This document shows, in pieces, positions 36,136 to 48,702 of a DNA stretch of 64,000 nt (position 1 is the stretch's first letter; each line of letters starts with the position of its first letter). The notes below the pieces were generated by a model that had not been told where the DNA came from, ran no database searches, and saw only the letters and a list, made by a program, of their open reading frames with translations. Source of the stretch: Circinella minor (Eukaryota; Mucoromycota; Mucoromycetes; Mucorales; Lichtheimiaceae); contig JAEPRB010000104.1 of the NCBI GenBank assembly GCA_016758965.1, positions 1 to 64,000 on the forward strand, read 5' to 3'. A program made the translations under genes and the position numbers.

Positions 36136-36870
36136 TCAGTGAAATTGTTCAGTATATTGTTTATCCTGATCGTGTTTTTGAAAACTATGGGATCGAGTTT
36201 CCTTGTTTTTCTTGGGTTTTCGCTGGGTAATAGTTTGGATTGATTGCTGAAGTTTAATGTGTTTCAATATGTCTTGGGTGTCGACCACAAAATTTTCTTG
36301 CTGAGAGCCTGGAGCTTCAATGTGGTTGGGAAGAACCTTGTAAAGATTATCGGTACGTAATGTGGTAAAATAGGAAGCCAAGTCAGATAACAGTTCGTGC
36401 ATGGCTTGCGCAAAATCACTGCTTTGTTGTCAAATACTAGCATCTTCCAAGTTGCCATGTAGGGTTTGATATAAAAATCAATTCAAGGTCTTGTGTTTTG
36501 AGGCCTAATAAACGATATTGTATATTATACAATGCTGAATCGTAATGCTTCGCTGAAGTAGACACAGTGACCTTATTGATCTTAGGTGGATCATAATTGT
36601 GGATCGTATTCTTGGGACAATCAAAAGAAATTGTCGACCTTGGCTATCTTACAATGAAAGTTTAAAGAAATTCTCTTGAATAAACGGATATTGAACCAGC
36701 ATCTGTTCAGTTGGTGTAAAATCAGCCCCAGGATTGCGAACCGTAACTTTAGGATCATGGTTAGGAGTGGCTGTAATAGCCAATTGTTGTTCGACTGCAT
36801 GCGATCGTTGAAGAAGGGCATGAGCTCATTCGGGGGTGGCATCATCATTGTTCATAAGAAGCTACGGCGG
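36136..36870 (-). pseudogene. DIRS Gag-like region (remnant)
   Basis: Protein-like pieces on the minus strand between the right repeat and the RT remnant: MPPPNELMPFFNDRMQSNNN at about 36780-36850, CTNCYLTWLPILPHYV and MHELLSDLASYFTTLRTDNL at 36260-36402, the last two in overlapping different frames. A basic stretch (QRKPKKNKE) follows, as is common near the end of Gag. The position and the Met start just inside the right inverted repeat fit the first ORF of a DIRS element. No domain signature can be named with certainty. Confidence 0.55.
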
Positions 36871-36899
36871 TGATATGTCCAGGAACGTAGTAAAATGTT

Positions 36900-37010
36900 C
36901 GAATGAAAAGATAGAGATTATAGACTTAGACAATATATATTTTTTAATTCTCAGTAGTATAATGTTTCGATTTTAAATAAAGAAAGAATTGATCCACAGC
37001 CAAGGTCCCC
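36900..37010 (-). repeat. DIRS right inverted terminal repeat
   Basis: Reverse complement begins GGGGACCTTGGCTGTGGATC and matches the left repeat at 33629-33753. It precedes the coding sequence, so it probably contains the element's promoter. The 17 bp outside it (37011-37027) are the unique right end. Confidence 0.92.
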
Positions 37011-37027
37011 GACAAGGATGTGTAATG

Positions 37028-38004
37028 CATGTATGTATGTATTATGTATGTATCATAGTAAGAACTACTACACAAAAGTCATTTATACAGTATTTCGTCG
37101 AAGAAGTTACTTATTCAGCTTTTTTACGTAATAAACGAACCATTACTAATTAATTTATTGATAGTTCTGATTTTTGTAATGGTGTACGTCTTTGCTACCA
37201 TACGTATTTATTATTGCATGTATCGAAAAATCAATAATTTTGATATGTATTTCATATGAACGTATTTCATATTCTTGTTAATTATTTGATAACATATTCT
37301 TTTGGTTTATGTAAGTTTGTCGATATATTCTCATTATTAAAAATATGTTTTTAGTAATACCTATGTGCCCCCTATGTAAAAAAAAAATTATGGGCGTAAA
37401 ATAAACCCCTGTTATCTATAGCACTGCAGCAGCAAATGCTGATTAGGTATATCTTGAAACAAAATAGTCATTCAATATAACGTCTTTCTTTATTTATGTT
37501 GTAAATATTTTTAGAATTGAAATCTTACAATAGCATTTAATTTCTGAATAACTGTATTAGAAGCTCGATACCATGCGTATAGTCATAAAAGTACATGGTA
37601 CGTATATGTATATGAACCTAAAGATGCATGTACTAAATAGTTGATATACACAGAACATGCATATTTTTTGAGTAGTAATAGAAAGTTCTTGATAGAATAA
37701 GCATAAATCATTGGTTTACTTGGTTGAACTTTGACAGAAAAATAGAAAACCACCTCTGATAATTTTTTAATTGTTTTGACAGCTTCTTTTATTTTATTTC
37801 TTTTATGCTTATCATATTTTGTATCAAGTAAAATTAGCAATTACGTATAATATAACACCAAGAAGCGTTACGTATAAATTTATCTTCTGGTTACTATATA
37901 GGTCCTATACTCGTTCGACAGTAATATAAGTATTTTTGAGGATAGTGTTTATAGTAACTAGCAGCAACAACAGCAGTATTAACTGATATCATAGTAATAC
38001 TACT
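37028..38004. other. AT-rich spacer between DIRS element and MFS pseudogene
   Basis: About 980 bases without a supported gene. ATGTATGT repeats flank the DIRS right end. The stretch before 38005 includes ACAACAGCAG-type leader sequence and may be the old promoter of the MFS gene. Confidence 0.45.
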
Positions 38005-40016
38005 ATGGATATTCCATCAGGGTCCTATGAAGTAAAAATATTAAACCATAAAGAAGAAGACGAGACCAAGAAAGTGCCAAAAAATATTATCGACCCGATT
38101 ATTGAAAGACGCCTTTTGAAAAATCTTGATTCTAGATTGCTGATCTGGACTTGTCTCGCGTGTTTTGCCAAAAAGTTGGACAGAAATAATTTACGTACGA
38201 TTATTATTATGTATATAAGATATTGATAAATAGATCTTCTTAAAAAAAATAACGGATAATCCTTTGTATAAAAAATGTTCAATATATTAATGATTTCTGT
38301 ACTTTTTCCAATCCATGTCGAACACAGAAAATGCCTTTACGATGGGAATGGATAAAGATTTAAATCTAAATTCAGAAGTTTATATCATAACTGGGCAGTA
38401 ACAATGTTCTTCATTTGTTATATTGTGTATGTATCTTTTTAAATATATATATGTATATATATTTCTTAAGTATTATTTATAAATATCTTGCTAATATGAT
38501 ACAATATATTTATAAATAATATTATGTATGATGGTTATCTTATTATTATGCATAATAAGCTGATGATGGATAAAAAAGACTGTAGATACCCTGTAATATA
38601 TTGGTTGCCAGATATTCATCACGATAGGTCCTACCATCTTTTGCAGTTCTATGGGGTGCCATTGTGACCTTGATGACATTTGTTCAAAACTATAAGCAAT
38701 TATATGGACTTAGATTCTGTATTGGGGTATTCGAGGCTCCGTTTCATCCTGGAATGATTTTCTTACTTAGTAGTTGGTATACAAAAAAAGTGTTAGAAAA
38801 ACGTGTTATGCTCTTTATTACCGGTGATATGGCCTCGGGAGCATTTGGTGGATTGTTGGCCGGCGAGATACACAAAATGACTCATGGTGTCTCGGGACTA
38901 CCCTCTTGGAAATTCTTGTTCATTATAGAAGGATTAATTGCCGTTATTTTAGGAGTTAGCGGGTATTTTTTATTACCAAATTATCCTGAAAATACAAGCT
39001 GGCTTACGTTTGAAGAGCGTGAGGTTGCTATATTACGAGTACAAACTCAAGAACGGGGACAAAGTTCTCTTGTTACTAAATTTAGCTGAGAAATGTAAGA
39101 GAAAATTATTATCAATATTGTACATAAAATACAAACGAGAAGAAAGGTCTAATGAAAATAAATCTCTCTTACATAACTCGCGCTCTCCCTAGTCTCTCTC
39201 TATATAAAATACATTATTATTGTTATTTATATATATATATATAAAAGTTAGTTAATGTCTTAACGTCACCATATACATGGCTATAAGTTCTTAACTTTTC
39301 ATGCATTGTTTTTGGAAATTATATTATATCAAATCTTGCCATCATACTTCGTGATATGGATTATCCTGTGGAATTTTCAAATTTTATGCTTATGCCACTT
39401 TTCATTTTTAGCGCAATTGCTGCAGTTACAATCGATTGATCGTCTGATAAAAGTCAAGATCGTGCAATTCATATTGCCATAATTATACAATTATGGGTTG
39501 CCGCCTGGAATTTGATACTTCTGTCTGTAAATAATGGAAATACCCCAGGGCCTCTTTTTTTTGTTGGAACATATGCAATCATTATGGGACATTATATTCA
39601 CTTAATACACTTTCATTGGCATGGGCAAGCGAGATATTCCAGACGCATCATAACTTGAGAGCTATTGTGATTGCGGTTGGAAATCTTATACCTAATTTCG
39701 TTGCGGTCAAAACTTGGGTTGTTTCAGGTTCTCCTGAGTTTTGTGAGTTGTTCATTTTTTAGAATTCAGTTGATGGCTTGAAAACTTTATGCAAATGAAT
39801 CTCTATATCTGTGGGTGTGGTTGTGTGAAGAGAGAGAGATAGAGAGGAAGGAAATAATATTATTCAAGAACTATGGTTAATAATTTTATTTTTGTTCTTT
39901 AGGGTTAGGAAAATTGAGCAGTATGAATGCAGCTATTATATTAGCTACCATTACCATTATTATTTGGTACTTGCTACGAATCAATTTTAGAATGCTAAAA
40001 AAGCAAGAACAATAAG
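38005..40016 (+). pseudogene. MFS transporter pseudogene, anion:cation symporter (Dal5/allantoate-like) family
   Basis: Transporter-like pieces in order: an N-terminal stretch from MDIPSGSYEVKILNHKEEDE to LACFAKKLDRNNL (LDRNN is the family motif in helix 1; donor near 38194), NAFTMGMDKDLNLNSEVY (about 38330-38384), then a frame shift of about five inserted bases before NWAVTMFFICYI. Next come LPSFAVLWGAIVTLMTFVQN, FCIGVFEAPFHPGMIFLLSS and a long good stretch to 39089 ending LVTKFS-stop. The central part is missing (about 39090-39290). The second half resumes with LRDMDYPVEFSNFMLMPLFI, a stop in place of the usual Trp after TID, and AIHIAIIIQLWVAAWNLILL, then a frameshift near 39605 and a last exon ending RMLKKQEQ. 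At least five lesions. The family imports carboxylate or amide-like solutes. It lies 1 kb from the DIRS element. Confidence 0.82.
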
Positions 40017-42557
40017 AACGATAATTATTATATACTTTTGCAAATTAGAACATTTACGTATGGAACCATAAAATTAAAAAGTTACATAATAGTTTGTATT
40101 GAACATTTATTATAAATATCGTATATTAATAAATAAATAGTAATATAGTATACAGTCGTCTTACGTACTACGCGAGTCAACTTTTGGATGATATACAATA
40201 TCGTTTTTCATTGTATTTCTTGGTTTGAATATCTGCATATCTATTGGTAGCATTTTTATTTTCGATACCAATTAGGTTCAGTACAACATGGCTAGCTAAC
40301 TAAGTTTTACTAGGAGCACTTTTTTCGAGAACGCTTGTTCGACATTTTGAGTGTATACCTTTGTCATAATTCAAAACTGGTTATCAATTTTGGGGTAATA
40401 GCCTTCGATTAGGTACGTATTTTTGCTTCATAATCTGTAAAGCGCTATATGTCAAACTACAAAAATCTACCCCACTTGTTATTACTTCCTCTGTAACTAT
40501 GTTATACTCTCTCGAAGCACATAAATATTTATTTCAGCAAATCCGATAAAGAAACTAACAGCACTATTATAATATAATATTGATATTACTGATTTTCAAA
40601 CATCAAAATAATAGTGTGAATAGCAAGGAAGGTAATTAGCTCAAGTTACGCAATTATTGAAAATAACAGGAGCAGAAACGACCATACTATTTATCACGGC
40701 TTCTTTACGATCAAACGATAAAGAGTACAAGGGAACAAGAAACTTTAAATGACAATATTAATATAGAATTATTATTGCTTTCGTTAAAGCATTGATCAAC
40801 TAGTTTCCCAACAACAGCCTATTAGTACAAAGAGTAATCACCTATTACAGGTTTGAGTAACAAGTACAATTAAGACAACTTTTATCCAACATTTCTTATA
40901 TTAACAATAACTTTTTTTTGAAGTTTTAGTGATGTTCATAAAAAAGTAATATTAACAGTGTTAGTACTAATATCAGTAAATCTCCTGTTAGAAAACAGTA
41001 ACTGTTCAAATTATTTACGTAAAACAATAAGTGGCAAGGAGGGAGTAGACGATCATGGTAGTATTCATCAATTCCTTTGAAAAAAGTAAAAATTGATTTA
41101 TTATGCATATCATATAAATTGTGTTCTACATTGATTACGTTTACTGTATTTGTATACTAATTTTTCAACGTGTTTCGCCGAATTCATTTGTTAGCAGGGT
41201 AACATATAAAAATTAGGGGCTTTTTTTTCGTCAGAGATATTATTATTATTATTATTATTTGTAGTAGTAGTATAGTTATAATCTTTATCGACATTATCTT
41301 AGATATCCAAATACATGATCTGACTGGTTCACGAAACGGCATATTTGTGTCACAACAAGACACATTTCTGCCTTTGCTAATAGCATACGTAAGAACTTTT
41401 ATTTTTAAGATATATAATATTTTGTTGTTGTATTTAGTAATGTGAAGCATACTGTTTACAGATCGGAGACAAGTAAACAATAGTCCTTTCCTTTCCTTAA
41501 TATTAGTTTTAAATTTCAACAGCTATCTTATTCAGTATGGTAACCACTATGTATGTCTTCTTTCTCTAGTACTTGTTTTTTTAATCAGATCCGAGAAGAA
41601 TATATCGTGCTTCTTAAGCTCATTGGCTAGGTCGATTGATTAGCTTGTTGTATACTTGCAAACTATTTCTTATTTTTTTTTCATGTACGGCAAAAGTCAT
41701 AATCATTTAAATGTTCTTGCCAATATTAAGGGTTGACAATGGGATTAAATAGACTGTACATATCACAGTTGTAAACTAATAGCTCCATGAAAGAACTCAA
41801 CATGTATTTATTATCTTTTGACTAAGCTAACATAAATCAGCTACGCGCATGGAAACCATTCAGATCGACTTCTTTAAAAAGTTTCGAAAAAAAAAGATGT
41901 CACTATTGTATTGAATGAAAGTATTAGTATTCTATTAATAAACTAATAGAAGTGTTGTAACCATATCCATGTATATACACATATACAGTACTGTACAAAC
42001 ATATATATAGAGATATTCTTTTTAAATAGTTGATACGTATTTAAGGTGAAAATAGCCTATTTCATTTTCGTTTAGAAAAATCAGATTTATATAGCAACAA
42101 GCGCAATGAATATCTCGTATTCTGATGATTGATATAGGTAACACTGTTTTTGCTGAAAAGCTTATGTAGTGTAAATGGTAATGAATGTTATGAATCTGAT
42201 CCATCATATATAGGTTGCGTGAATAAATCCTGTATATATATATATATATAAAGTATAATGAGTCCTGCTTTTATATGAAGTTTAATTACGTATGTCATTT
42301 CGACATTCAAACAATTCAGCATACGTTTGATCGTGTATATCTTTTCTTCGATTAATAAATTTTATTGAAATTGGGAGGGGAGTAGTTGATAGGGGAAATA
42401 GATATGCACAAGTGTAGATGATTTTATACTTTTTTTAAAAAAAAAAACATTCAGATGATTGTGTGTGTGTGTGTGTACATGTATACAAAAAGAAATCAAA
42501 AGAGAGAAATATAGAAAGAAAATGTATATTGTAAATGTTCTAATCCGAAGCCTAAGT
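40017..42557. other. AT-rich intergenic region
   Basis: No supported gene in about 2.5 kb. A stretch near 41300-41390 (GTGTCACAAC...ACACATTTCTG...TTTGCTAATAGCATA) vaguely resembles part of the LTR-like repeats at 31.8 and 55.9 kb and may be an old fragment. There are several TACGTA sites, and a (TATA)n run near 42230-42250. Confidence 0.45.
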
Positions 42558-43271
42558 TTATTTCTTCTTGCCTTCCTTCTTCTTGATAGTTTCATCATTG
42601 ATGAAGATACCCTTTTGATTATAAGGTTCTGGTTTTCTCCATCGTTGAATTTTAGCAGCAAATTCAGTAACTACTTGTAAATCTGTACCATGTAAAATCA
42701 ATCGATTGGGTTGAGGAACAGTACAAGTAACACCTTCTGGTAAATCCATGACAACTGGATGAGAATAACCCAACTTGAGAGATAAAGATCGATCCTTGTT
42801 TTCCAAAACACCACGATAACCTACACCATTTAATCGTAACATAACACGGTAACCTTCAGAAACACCAGTAATAGCATTATTTAACAAGTTGCGTGTAGTG
42901 CCCCACATAGCACGCTGATGCTTTACTTCTGGGTCTTCGACAGATACTTGGATGCTGTTTTGCGATGTAGGATCTTCTGGATTGGCCGTTTGTGTTGTAA
43001 TTTTAACAAAAGGCTTAATGACCAATGTTTGTTGACCCAATGGACCGATGACAGTTAGAGCTGTATTATGAAGTTCGGAAGGAATACGTGGGGTGGTGAT
43101 AGGTGTTAAATCATGGTTGATTTTGACATCGTTGGAAAAACTAATAGGTTTTCGACCAATATGTGAAGAAATAGGTGCTGCTGAATGGAACGGTTGACGT
43201 TGAAGAGTGCTTCTTACAGAAGAAGTCAATCGAACGGAATGGTATCGTAAAGAAGAAGTAGCGATCGTCAT
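42558..43271 (-). CDS. MRPL6: Mitochondrial large-subunit ribosomal protein uL6m
   Basis: A single exon of 237 residues. The first 35 or so residues (MTIATSSLRYHSVRLTSSVR...) are basic and hydroxylated, a mitochondrial presequence. The rest has the two-domain L6 layout: an N-terminal domain ending HQRAMWGTTRNLLNNAITGV and EGYRVMLRLNGVGYRGVLEN, and the C-terminal domain with LGYSHPVVMDLPEGVTCTV and ILHGTDLQVVTEFAAKIQRW. The ending EPYNQKGIFINDETIKKKEG matches the conserved GKGI region of L6. It helps form the GTPase-associated side of the mitoribosomal large subunit. It is divergent from the ankyrin gene, with 1.6 kb between start codons. Confidence 0.95.
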   Translation of the reverse strand: MTIATSSLRYHSVRLTSSVRSTLQRQPFHSAAPISSHIGRKPISFSNDVKINHDLTPITTPRIPSELHNTALTVIGPLGQQTLVIKPFVKITTQTANPEDPTSQNSIQVSVEDPEVKHQRAMWGTTRNLLNNAITGVSEGYRVMLRLNGVGYRGVLENKDRSLSLKLGYSHPVVMDLPEGVTCTVPQPNRLILHGTDLQVVTEFAAKIQRWRKPEPYNQKGIFINDETIKKKEGKKK

Positions 43272-44892
43272 TATATTTGCTCCCCCAAAAAATGTTCTGT
43301 GTGTGTTGTGTGTAATTTGAAAGGAACAACAAAAACAAAAAAAAAAATAGTTGAAGGGCCACCGTTTTCAACTTCCGCAAAACATTTTTTTTTTCACTTT
43401 TGAAAAAAGAAAAATGGGATGGAAGCGAACATAAAGAGCTTATAGGCAAAAACACCAGTTGTTACTCAGCAACAGGATTTTGAGAAAGCTATTTTTTTTT
43501 CTTTTGAATAGAAAGAGTGAAAAAGATTTTGTTACTATGTGATACAATATATTTTATATTGTTAATTATAATTATAAGGTATAATTATCAACCAAGTTAC
43601 TAGAAATAGACTATCTGATTGATCAGATGAATTAATACACTTTAATTTTTTTTATTTAAAATAGGGATTGTGTATTATAAAACATGTAATGGATAGATGA
43701 AAGTAATAATCCATGTAAAGCTCACAGTAAAAAAGAGCTTTATAATGTGAATGCATCTATCAGTATATTTTATGATATATTGAAAGGGTTTATACATGTT
43801 AAAAAAGATAGGGCATGATGTCACAAGATATTTTGGATTAATGAAAGCTATTATTAGAGGTCAGATATATGATTAAAGAGAAGAGTGGACTTTTTTCTTC
43901 CTTCTTCTTTTTTTTCTCGGTTGCCCCACTCTTACGAAAACTTTTTTTTTCTCTCTTCCTTTCTTTTCACTTTTCTCCCTTTTTTCTATATTTTATCATT
44001 TAAGGTATTTATTGGTCACATTTTTAACAATGGATTAGCAATTCCTTTGTATATATGTGTGTGGCAAAATTATTCTTGATGTAGAGATGAGCATTCTTTT
44101 TGTTTTTATTTTTTTAATGTGTTTTATTTTCATTACCGAGCTAACATTATATAATTTATTATTTGACACACCTATTTTTTTAACAGTAAGCGACAAAAAT
44201 GATTTTTATAAACAATTGTTAATCTGATTTTTAATCATAAACAACTAAATATAATGATAATATGATATTTGTTAGGATACCTGTTGCGCTCTTTACGCTC
44301 TCAACAAAAGCAGCCAGCAGCAACAACATACCGCTTTTCATTTATTTTTCTTTTTCATTTTCATTATATCTATTGGGTGTGTAGATATTTTTCATCATTG
44401 GTCCGCAGCATATTATACATAGTACATATTTTTATTCCACTTTCGCCTCTTGTTTAATTTCAACAAAACAACTAAAAAACAATGTACGTCCTTCTCCCTC
44501 TCTCTCTCTCGCTCTATTTTTATTTTATTATGATTTTCTTTCTCTACTCAGAAAGATAGAGAAAAGTTATGAACCAGTCGGAGAACCCGTTTTTTTTTTC
44601 TTTTATTTTTTTTTACCCTTACAATTTTTTATAATAACTCGTGGTTCCCAGTCCTCTTTTTTTTTTCTTCTTTCTTTCTTTCACTTTCTTCTCACACTAT
44701 TTTTTTTTTTTACTTTTGGATTATTTAGATCATTTAAACAACACTTTCTCATATTCAACATCAACATCGACAACAAGAAAAAAAGGGGAATAACAAACAA
44801 TATTCATAATCAATCAATACACTAAATCAAACAAACAAAAGAAAAAAGAACAAAACCATATACATAACGAGAAATCTTTCATTCCCATTTTC
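43272..44892. other. Divergent promoter region, uL6m (-) and ankyrin protein (+)
   Basis: 1.6 kb with no supported coding sequence. From about 43890 it becomes strongly pyrimidine-rich, with many TTTTC/CTTCT runs. 44740-44890 is an A/C-rich leader with CAACAACA repeats, the usual look of a fungal 5' untranslated region. An upstream untranslated exon is possible but cannot be shown. Confidence 0.5.
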
Positions 44893-47800
44893 ATGGCAAG
44901 CATACCTTCACAATCACAACAACAGCATTTATTGAGGTCACCAACATCCTCAATAACGACAACAACAAATGAAAAAAATGATGAATTAAGCGGCAAAAAA
45001 GCAGAACAGGGTTTCGCTCAACAACAAAAACAACGACAACGAAAGAAAACTTTTGATACACCAGTAATGGCAATGACTGATGACTCTGAAGCCGAAACAG
45101 AAATCATGGAAAAAGAACAAGAAGATGATGATGAAGATCGTTATTGGGATCAATTCCAAATGCCAAGACGTCGTCACCATCAACACCATTCAAGCTCTGA
45201 CGTCTCAACAACAACAATAACAAAACGTCCACGTTACCCGTCGTCAACTACTTCAACATCATCGATTATGGCACACGGTTTTGATGATAACAATTCCGAT
45301 ATGAGTAATCATGAAGAAGAATATGAAGAAGAAGATGACGACGAAGGTGTTGAAGATGAAAAAAGAAATGAAAATTTGAGACGAAAACGAAAATTAAAAA
45401 CCAATATTTCCAGTAGTAGCCGAGAACGGAAAACTTTAAAAGTATCTCAGCCAACTAGTCAGGAAAAGCGCCGCCGTGGACGCCCAAGGAAAGATTCTTC
45501 TGAACAACCATCGTCATCAGCTGAGAATAATCATAATAATCATTCATCGCCTCCCGCACCCATTTCATTAAATCGTTCAACTTCTGTTACTCCTCCTGTC
45601 ACTTCCCCAACTACGCCTACTACCATTACTGATCAACGTCATCATCATAATTCTACTTCTTCATCATCTTTGCATCGTCAACAAGAACAACATCGTCAAC
45701 TATCGGAGCAACGTCGTCGATCAACATCCTCTGCATCTTCTTCATCTGGCAAAGAAATGTCACCTGCCGCAGTTTCTCGTGAATCGGCACGTAAAGGACG
45801 AGCTGCAGCATCTCAAAATCCAAACAAGGTCGACAAGGCCGGAAGAACTAAATTATTTGTTTTTACCGGTTCTGGCCAACTTGATAAAGTCAAAGATCTT
45901 GTTACACGTGGCGCCAATGTCAATCATCGTGATAATGCGGGATGGACTCCTTTACATGAAGCTTCTTTAAAAGGTCAAAACGATGTTGCCGAATACTTGA
46001 TTTCCCATGGTGCTGATGTCAATGCTCGTGGGTTTGGTGATGACACCCCATTACATGATGCCAGTTCCAATGGATTTCCTGATTGTGTCAAGCTTTTAGT
46101 AGATGCAGGTGCTGATGTATTTGCTTTAAATTCAGAAAAACAAACACCCTTGGATGTTTGTGATGACCCAAAAAGCCATCACATGATTGAAAAAAAAATG
46201 AAACAACTGAATCGACTGGTGGCTCAAGATGAAAATGGTCGAACTTTATTACACAAAGCGTGTGCTGAAGGTCATTATGACGAAGTGGCATTATTGTTGA
46301 AGCAAGGTGCTAATGCTAATGCCCGTGACAACAATGGCTGGACTCCCTTGCACGAAGCCTGTTGCTATGGCGATATTTCCATTGCCAAACTGTTGGTGCA
46401 ACATGGCGCCGATATAAATTACCCAGGTCATCAAGGTAATACGCCATTACATCAAGCTAGCAAGAGTGGTCATGAAAAATTAGTTCAATATTTACTCGAT
46501 GATGGTGGTGCCGATGTTGATCATATGAATGATCTTCAGGAAACTGCTTATGATGTCACTGAATTTGCTGTTGTTCGACGAATTCTGGCAGCTCGCACGG
46601 ATGAGCTTCGTAAACAACGAACAGCCAGTGATGCTATCGATGAAATTACATTTATATCTCATACCAAACAACGTCGTCACGCAAAGTCACAGTCTACTTC
46701 AACACCACTGACTCGCGAAGAACGAAAAATTCAAGCAATTATGCGATCTTTTGAGGTTATGGAACAAAATAAAAAGCAACGACGAGTGAAAAGATCACAC
46801 GGCGGTAACGACGACGACGAAGATGATGAAGAGGAGCAGCATCAATCACTATTACCCAAAGAATCAGTCAAGAAACCTCGTCGTAGCGGAACATCAACAC
46901 CCACAAGACGGCGTCAAAAATCATGTTCAACGGATATCGCTTCGTCAAGAGAACCTTCAGCCGACCTAGAAACACGTCCATCATCAGCAAATACACAGAA
47001 AAAGACAACATCAGATGGTGCAACAAAATTATATTCACGTAAGAAGGACCCTAGTGGTCGTACACAATTACATAAACATGCAAGTAAAGGTGATCTTTCT
47101 GTTGTTGAAAAGTTACTCAAGGCAGGTGCTGATCCTAATGAAGGTGATCATGCTGGTTGGACACCATTGCATGAAGCAGCATTACATGGTCACGATCAAG
47201 TTGTCAAGCTTTTATTGGAAAATGGTGCTGATGCCAACTTAAAGGGTGGTGATCAAGATACTCCTTTGCATGATGCTGTCGAGAACAAGCATATCAAGGT
47301 GATCAGTCACTTATTAGAACACGGTGCAAATCCTCATGCTCGTAATGCAAAAGGTTCAACTCCACTTGAAATCGCAATTGGAAATGATGACGACGAAATC
47401 AAACAAACATTGAAACGCGCTGCTGCTGTCAAGAATCGTAAAAAGAAGCCTTCGAATGTTCAGAAAGTTTCTTCTAATGGTGAGCAACGCCATTCGACCC
47501 TCAAAAAGACCACAAGCACACAATCATCAACGACAGAACGGGATGATATAAAAGGTAAGACAATTTCCTAGAATGGAAGGAAAAACTTTTCTGATGTATA
47601 TTACTATCCTTTTAAATATTAATCACCCAATTTTTTTAAAAAAAAATTAGGACCATCTGAACGTCAACCTAAGAAACGTCGATTAGTCCTTGCTGCTAAT
47701 ATGGAAGCGAATAATCAAAAGCAAGAATCATCATCAACAGTCGAACCGATGGTGGTTGATGTTAAACAAGAGCCTATTGATGGAGGAATTCAGAAGGCTA

Positions 47801-48702
47801 AGGCCCATGCACGCGAGCTTTCCGGACGTCATTTACCCAAAAAGAATATACACGCATTGCAACCACCTACAACCCCTACATCAACCACAGCTTTATCAAC
47901 TGACATTTCACCCGATGGTCCACATACACCTATCCCAACGCCACCTCCAGAACGATGGCATAACATTAAAGTCAAGGAAGAAAAAGATGATAGTAATGTA
48001 CCTTCACTTTATTCGACTGTGGATAATAATAATAATGACGCCATGGATATTAAGAAATCACTTACAGCACCATCTTCGACGACAGCACCTCCTTCATTAT
48101 TGGATGCAATGCGATATTTACCACTATATACTGTTCAATTGTTTGAAGAATCGTCCAAGAAATATTCATTTTTTGTGGTTGATACTCAAGTCAGCATGTT
48201 GCTGGGATTATCAACAGAAGCATTTTGGAAACAATATCCAAATTTGCTTCGTCGACTAGTGACAACAAAAGAAAAAGATCGACTATGGTCTCCTTTATCG
48301 TCAATGATTTGTAACAACAATATGGATATGAAGGAAAAAGAGAAGCGACGATTTTCTGATAGTAACATGTATTTTGTGCTTTTAGAGCAAGTGGTATCTT
48401 TAATTAAAAAAGATTATAGCTATTTAAGCCAAAGTTTAATTACAATTACTCTTGATATCGGTTACAAGGATGAAAACACGAAGACAGCAACCGCTCCTCC
48501 TCCTCCTCCTCTTCCTCCTTTTCCTGCTCCTCCACCTTCGTCATTACATTACGGTAGTAGCAACGATAATGATTTGAATAATAACAACGAGAATGATGGT
48601 AATCGTACAGCATCAACAACATTACCATCCAAACGACCTGGTGCTCATTTACCCCCGAAATTCTGGATGAAGATGCAAAAATGTGGCAAACTGAAAAAAT
48701 AA
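44893..48702 (+). CDS. Ankyrin-repeat / AT-hook protein, Hos4-like (Set3-complex type)
   Basis: Two exons, 44893-47554 and 47651-48702, give 1237 residues. The N-terminal 310 residues are disordered, Ser/Gln/His/acidic, with an AT-hook-like KRRRGRPRK at about 192-200. Ankyrin repeats occur in three groups, at about 313-420, 444-560 and 715-840, with the canonical GWTPLHEA and GADVNARG motifs; a basic linker separates groups two and three. The C-terminal part has a folded-looking block (LLDAMRYLPLYTVQLFEESS ... LSTEAFWKQYPNLLRR ... DRLWSPLSSM, about 1037-1150), then a poly-Pro stretch. Long nuclear-looking proteins with such ankyrin sets and this tail resemble fungal Hos4, a subunit of the Set3/Hos2 histone deacetylase complex, and metazoan ANKRD11/12. 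The assignment is by architecture and is moderately sure. Confidence 0.86.

Larger units (their letters stand above)
33582..37027 (-). mobile_element. DIRS-type tyrosine-recombinase retrotransposon (decayed)
   Basis: A 3446-bp element transcribed leftwards. It has inverted terminal repeats (33629-33753 against 36900-37010), unique short ends outside them (47 bp left, 17 bp right), and an internal complementary region at 33804-33897. The ICR is the reverse complement of the right end (36996-37027, 32 bp) joined directly to the left end (33582-33643, 62 bp): 32+62 equals its 94 bp, with only a few mismatches. This is the defining DIRS layout, in which the ICR templates circular DNA. Inside, on the minus strand, are remnants of a Gag-like frame, a reverse transcriptase with YMDD, an RNase H region and a tyrosine recombinase. 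There is no target duplication at the ends, as known for DIRS integration. Stops, frameshifts and a missing part of the RT show this copy is defective. Similar elements are known from zygomycete fungi (Prt1 of Phycomyces). Confidence 0.92.

Noticed and set aside
45266..45454. Several minus-strand frames within the ankyrin gene (here and at 46088-46291, 46492-46680, 46914-47120)
   Set aside because: Antisense shadows of a long exon, with Leu/Phe/His-rich composition.
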